A DNA stretch of 9,230 nt from Collinsella sp. (GTDB lineage: Bacteria; Actinomycetota; Coriobacteriia; Coriobacteriales; Coriobacteriaceae): contig JAIHTM010000092.1 of assembly GCA_022713905.1 (NCBI GenBank), forward strand, positions 1 through 9,230, given 5' to 3'. Shown here one piece after another: positions 6,974 through 9,230 of the stretch. Under the pieces are notes generated by a model. It was not told the DNA's origin. It was given only the letters and a program-made list of their open reading frames with translations, and did no database searches. Each line of letters starts with the position of its first letter. The first letter of the stretch is position 1. A program made the position numbers and the translations under genes.

Positions 6974-8368
6974 TTACTTCTTGCTCTCGGGCAAGACCAG
7001 ATCCACGGCAGCGTCCTTGGCAGCATCGATGTGCTGAGCCACGACCGGCGTCTGCGGAAGGATCAGGTTAAGGACAATGGCCATGATGGCGGTGGGGGTT
7101 ACGGCATTGGAGCCAATGACGGTGGACACCCAGGCGGGCATACCCTCGCCGGCAAGGCAACCGCTGGCCATCCAGATACCCAGGCCAAAGACGACGGAGG
7201 TGCCGACGATAGTGGTAGTGCGCTGCGTGAGGCCCTCGCGGGTGAACATGCGCACGCCGTTCATGGTGATGGTGCCAAAGACGCCGACGGTCGCGCCGCC
7301 GATGACGGGCTGCGGGATAGCGGAAAGGACGGCAGAGAGCTGCGGGAACAGGCCGGCGATGGCAAAGACGGCCGCGATGATCACAAAGACCCACTTGTTG
7401 ACGACCTTGTTGGAGCAGATGATGCCCACGTTCTGGCCAAGGGCGCTGGTGGGAAGACCGCCCAGCAGGCCGCCGACCATAGAGGTGAGGCCCTGGGACA
7501 CGATGGCGCCGGAGAGCTCGCGCTCGGTGGGCATACGGTCGATGGAACCAAGGCAGGCAGCGGAGACGTCGCCGATAACCTGGATGGCGACCATGGGGAA
7601 CACGACGGCGAGGGTAATGCAGACCTCGGGATCAAACTCGAGCGCGTAGGGCATGAGCTTGGGAAGGGCGAAGACCTGAGCGGTGGCGACGCTGGAGAAG
7701 TCGATCATGCCAAAGGGGATGGAGACGATCATGCCAACGATCATGCCAAAGAACACGGATCCCAGCTTGAGCGTGCCCTTGCCAAAGTTGGCGAGCGCAA
7801 AGACCACGGCGAAGGTGATAAGAGCAACGCACCAGGCCTGCGGGGTGCCCCACAGCGGCGTACCCATACCGCCGGCCATATACTTGACGGCCGTGGGATA
7901 CAGCGAAACGCCGATGGAGAAGATGACCGTACCGGTCACGACGGGCGGGAACAGCCACTTGATCTTGCTGTAGGCCAGACCAAAGAGGACCGCGACGGCG
8001 CCGCCGACGATCTCGCCACCCAGCAGCGCACCAAAGCTAAAGCCCGAGGCACCCATGGCCTGCAGGGCCGGCAGGAACGCGAACGAAACGCCCATGACGA
8101 TGGGCAGGCCGCCGCCGATGCGACGGAAGGGAGCGAAGGCCTGAAGGGCCGTATCGATCGCCGAAAGAATGAGGGCGACCTGGATGATGTCGGTGCTCTG
8201 CTGGCTATTAAAGCCGTAGACGCCGGCCATGATGACCGCCGGGGTAATGATGCCGGCAAACGATGCCAGTACGTGCTGAAGGGCACACGGGATCATTTCC
8301 TTAACGGGAGGCATGCCTTCGCGAGTGAACAGGGCTTCAGTGCCGTTCGTAATCGTCTCCTGGGTCAT
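6974..8368 (-). CDS. NCS2/NAT-family purine (xanthine/urate-type) permease
   Basis: The 464-residue product is rich in hydrophobic segments, in keeping with the 14-helix fold of nucleobase-cation symporters 2 (xanthine/uracil permeases) in the cytoplasmic membrane. Family marks include LQH at 30-32 in the first helix (a conserved His in XanQ-like proteins), SFAFLP at 95-100, and the NAT signature region GQNVGIICSNK at 311-321 after LPTSAL. Two positions are unusual. The TM8 motif that normally carries a Glu (as in E-x-I-G-D) reads AIQVIGD, with Gln at 263. The last signature position, usually Thr, is Asn320. The start ATG 8368 follows GGTGG at 4-nt spacing, with GAGGA further up. As first gene of the unit, it probably imports the purine used by the downstream enzymes. 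The exact base (xanthine, urate, other) is not determined. Confidence 0.92.
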   Translation of the reverse strand: MTQETITNGTEALFTREGMPPVKEMIPCALQHVLASFAGIITPAVIMAGVYGFNSQQSTDIIQVALILSAIDTALQAFAPFRRIGGGLPIVMGVSFAFLPALQAMGASGFSFGALLGGEIVGGAVAVLFGLAYSKIKWLFPPVVTGTVIFSIGVSLYPTAVKYMAGGMGTPLWGTPQAWCVALITFAVVFALANFGKGTLKLGSVFFGMIVGMIVSIPFGMIDFSSVATAQVFALPKLMPYALEFDPEVCITLAVVFPMVAIQVIGDVSAACLGSIDRMPTERELSGAIVSQGLTSMVGGLLGGLPTSALGQNVGIICSNKVVNKWVFVIIAAVFAIAGLFPQLSAVLSAIPQPVIGGATVGVFGTITMNGVRMFTREGLTQRTTTIVGTSVVFGLGIWMASGCLAGEGMPAWVSTVIGSNAVTPTAIMAIVLNLILPQTPVVAQHIDAAKDAAVDLVLPESKK

Positions 8369-8374
8369 TTGACC
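8363..8374. promoter_or_regulatory. 12-bp palindrome over the permease start codon
   Basis: GGTCATTTGACC is a perfect palindrome that contains the permease ATG and part of its ribosome site. A protein bound here would block initiation or early elongation. It shares TGGTCAA with two sites about 180 bases away, so it may be one operator of a set; this is inference. Confidence 0.35.
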
Positions 8375-8455
8375 ACCAATCCTCGAAGTAGTTGTTTTCG
8401 CATCTAACGCTCTATTGTGACGCAGTGCGGGGTTGAGGTTGTGCCTTCATTGCAT

Positions 8456-8484
8456 ATCGTATTAAAGATGATTCTCATTCTCAA
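8456..8484 (-). promoter_or_regulatory. Candidate sigma-70-type promoter of the permease operon
   Basis: On the minus strand TTGAGA (8479-8484) and TACGAT (8456-8461) are separated by exactly 17 bases, matching the housekeeping consensus at five and four of six positions. Transcription would start near 8449, giving a leader of about 80 nt before the permease ATG. No better pair was found by eye. Confidence 0.45.
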
Positions 8485-8552
8485 TAATAATTTTTTGTTA
8501 TCAGACTATTCTTCAGCTGAAATAACGCATTTCCGCAGGTCAGGAAAGTGTC

Positions 8553-8587
8553 TGGTCAAAATAGCATCTAACTTTTCTTTTGGTCAA
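8553..8587 (+). repeat. Two direct copies of TGGTCAA
   Basis: TGGTCAA occurs at 8553-8559 and 8581-8587, 28 bases apart (close to whole helical turns), with a third copy in reverse orientation at 8369-8375. They may be half-sites for the neighbouring YheO-like regulator, but seven-base repeats can arise by chance. Confidence 0.3.
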
Positions 8588-8707
8588 CCGTTTACCGCTA
8601 AATTCCTACCGTTCGTCTGCATTACGCAATGTACCTGCGGATATACGAGATGATGGGCAGCGTGTTACCATGAGAAAAAATTGTTATGAACATTTCCGAT
8701 TTCACCC

Positions 8708-8714
8708 AAAGGAG
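8708..8714 (+). promoter_or_regulatory. Ribosome binding site that fixes a GTG start for the regulator
   Basis: AAAGGAG lies six bases before GTG 8721. The ATG at 8686 is in another frame, and the next in-frame ATG (8751) has no such site, so GTG is the likely start. Confidence 0.8.
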
Positions 8715-8720
8715 TTGCCC

Positions 8721-9230
8721 GTGAACGAGACCGTACGTCGCTTTTTGCCGATGGTCGATTTTCTGGAGCAGATACTCGGCAAAAACAGCGAAATCGTGCT
8801 GCACGATTTCTCGGATCCCGACCACGCCATCGTTGATATTCGCAACGGCATCGTGAGCGGCCGCAAGGTCGGCGGTCCCGCCACCGATCTGGCACTCAAG
8901 ATCATGCACGACGCCAAGTATCGCGACCTGCCGTTTATTACGGGCTACGAGGGGCGCGGTGCCGGCGGCAAGACGTTGGAGTCAGCGACGTACTTTATCC
9001 GCGAGAATGACGAGATCGTCGGTATGCTCTGCGTCAACACCGACCTCTCGACCGTACGCTCCATCAACGCCATGGCGCAGCAGCTCATGGCGTGCTTCGA
9101 CGCGGCGCCGACGCGCACGGAGCCCGCCCCTATCGAGGTCGAAAGCCTTTCGGAGTCCACACAGGAGCTCATCGACCGCAGCATTGCCGAGTTGCTGAGC
9201 GCGCGCGGGCTGGATGTAGCGTCGCTTGGT
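8721..9230 (+). CDS. YheO-like PAS-domain transcriptional regulator (C-terminus missing)
   Basis: The 170 visible residues start at GTG 8721 and run off the right edge. Residues about 5-115 match the PAS-like sensor domain of the YheO family: EIVLHDF at 24-30, IRNGIVSGRKVGGP at 40-53 and MLCVNTD at 102-108. A variable linker (about 125-145) follows, then a helix at about 147-163 that opens the C-terminal helix-turn-helix region of this family. The usual length is about 220-240 residues, so the DNA-binding helices lie outside. The gene diverges from the purine unit across a 352-bp control region, a layout typical of local regulators. Its ligand may be a purine or a pathway intermediate; that is inference, as the family is poorly characterised. 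Confidence 0.88.
   Translation, partial: MNETVRRFLPMVDFLEQILGKNSEIVLHDFSDPDHAIVDIRNGIVSGRKVGGPATDLALKIMHDAKYRDLPFITGYEGRGAGGKTLESATYFIRENDEIVGMLCVNTDLSTVRSINAMAQQLMACFDAAPTRTEPAPIEVESLSESTQELIDRSIAELLSARGLDVASLG

Larger units (their letters stand above)
8369..8720. promoter_or_regulatory. Divergent intergenic control region between permease and regulator
   Basis: This 352-bp stretch has no convincing gene and is clearly richer in A and T than its flanks, mainly from about 8440 to 8720. It holds a promoter candidate for the minus-strand unit (8456-8484), two TGGTCAA copies on the plus strand (8553-8559, 8581-8587) and a third on the minus strand (8369-8375). It also holds a 9-bp direct repeat GCATCTAAC (8400-8408, 8564-8572) and the palindrome at 8363-8374. 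I found no convincing -35/-10 pair for the regulator gene, although AT-rich sequence near 8670-8692 is a likely place. Confidence 0.7.

Noticed and set aside
5588..8407. A very long plus-strand open frame (939 codons) opposite ssnA and the permease gene
   Set aside because: It is a mirror of two well-supported minus-strand genes, rich in His, Gly and Ala, with no family features; high GC content leaves antisense frames open. The same applies to 493-1695 and 2403-4022.
8469..8483. A Fur-box-like sequence, TGATTCTCATTCTCA, overlapping the -35 candidate
   Set aside because: It matches 11 of 14 bases of the 7-1-7 Fur consensus, but the AT-rich setting makes this easy by chance and no gene here has an obvious iron-uptake role. 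Iron control of Fe-S enzymes is possible but not supported.
8417..8653. A 78-codon plus-strand frame in the divergent gap
   Set aside because: It has no ribosome site and AT-rich promoter-like composition, its product shows no recognisable feature, and it overlaps the probable promoter of the permease operon.
8622..8909. A 95-codon minus-strand frame overlapping the regulator start
   Set aside because: It lies antisense to the PAS domain of a clear gene, and its tail runs through regulatory DNA.
1..9230. tRNA or rRNA genes, CRISPR arrays, insertion sequences, phage or attachment sites
   Set aside because: Looked for by eye on both strands; no regularly spaced repeats, transposase-like products or RNA gene signatures were seen.

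Overview
The window looks like a piece of a high-GC anaerobic gut actinobacterium, most likely Coriobacteriia of the Collinsella type. That placement is inferred from the GC-rich third codon positions, the AAGGAG-type ribosome sites and the gene content; no rRNA or marker gene is present to prove it. The content is an anaerobic purine (xanthine/urate-type) catabolism locus.

Layout: five genes lie on the minus strand, in transcription order. An NCS2-family purine permease (8368-6974) comes first, then the SsnA amidohydrolase (6778-5423), the multidomain YgfK oxidoreductase (5273-2274), a four-cluster RnfB-like polyferredoxin (2262-1783), and a molybdenum hydroxylase of the xanthine dehydrogenase family (1770 to beyond the left edge, C-terminus missing). 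Diverging from them on the plus strand is a YheO-like PAS-domain regulator (8721 to beyond the right edge, helix-turn-helix missing). The 352-bp AT-rich gap between permease and regulator (8369-8720) is the control region; it holds a plausible minus-strand promoter and several short repeats.

How the genes may work together: the permease imports a purine base, the Mo hydroxylase exchanges electrons with a purine, and the polyferredoxin and YgfK (Fe-S, FAD, NAD(P) and a probable FMN barrel) carry those electrons. SsnA resembles Zn-type deaminases and hydrolases acting on heterocycles. ygfK, the polyferredoxin and the hydroxylase are separated by only 11-12 bases, which suggests co-translation and perhaps one enzyme complex. 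The hydroxylase runs from its 2Fe-2S domains straight into the Mo domain with no FAD domain, so it needs an outside flavin partner.

The less explained parts are the two longer gaps inside the minus-strand unit (6779-6973 and 5274-5422). Both carry strong hairpins whose single non-Watson-Crick pair is G-U only in the minus-strand RNA, and whose 8-nt loops share UCGCC. The ssnA leader also shows a possible three-way junction with arms that compete with a hairpin and with the ssnA ribosome binding site. These are candidate cis-acting RNAs and the best lead for something undescribed here.
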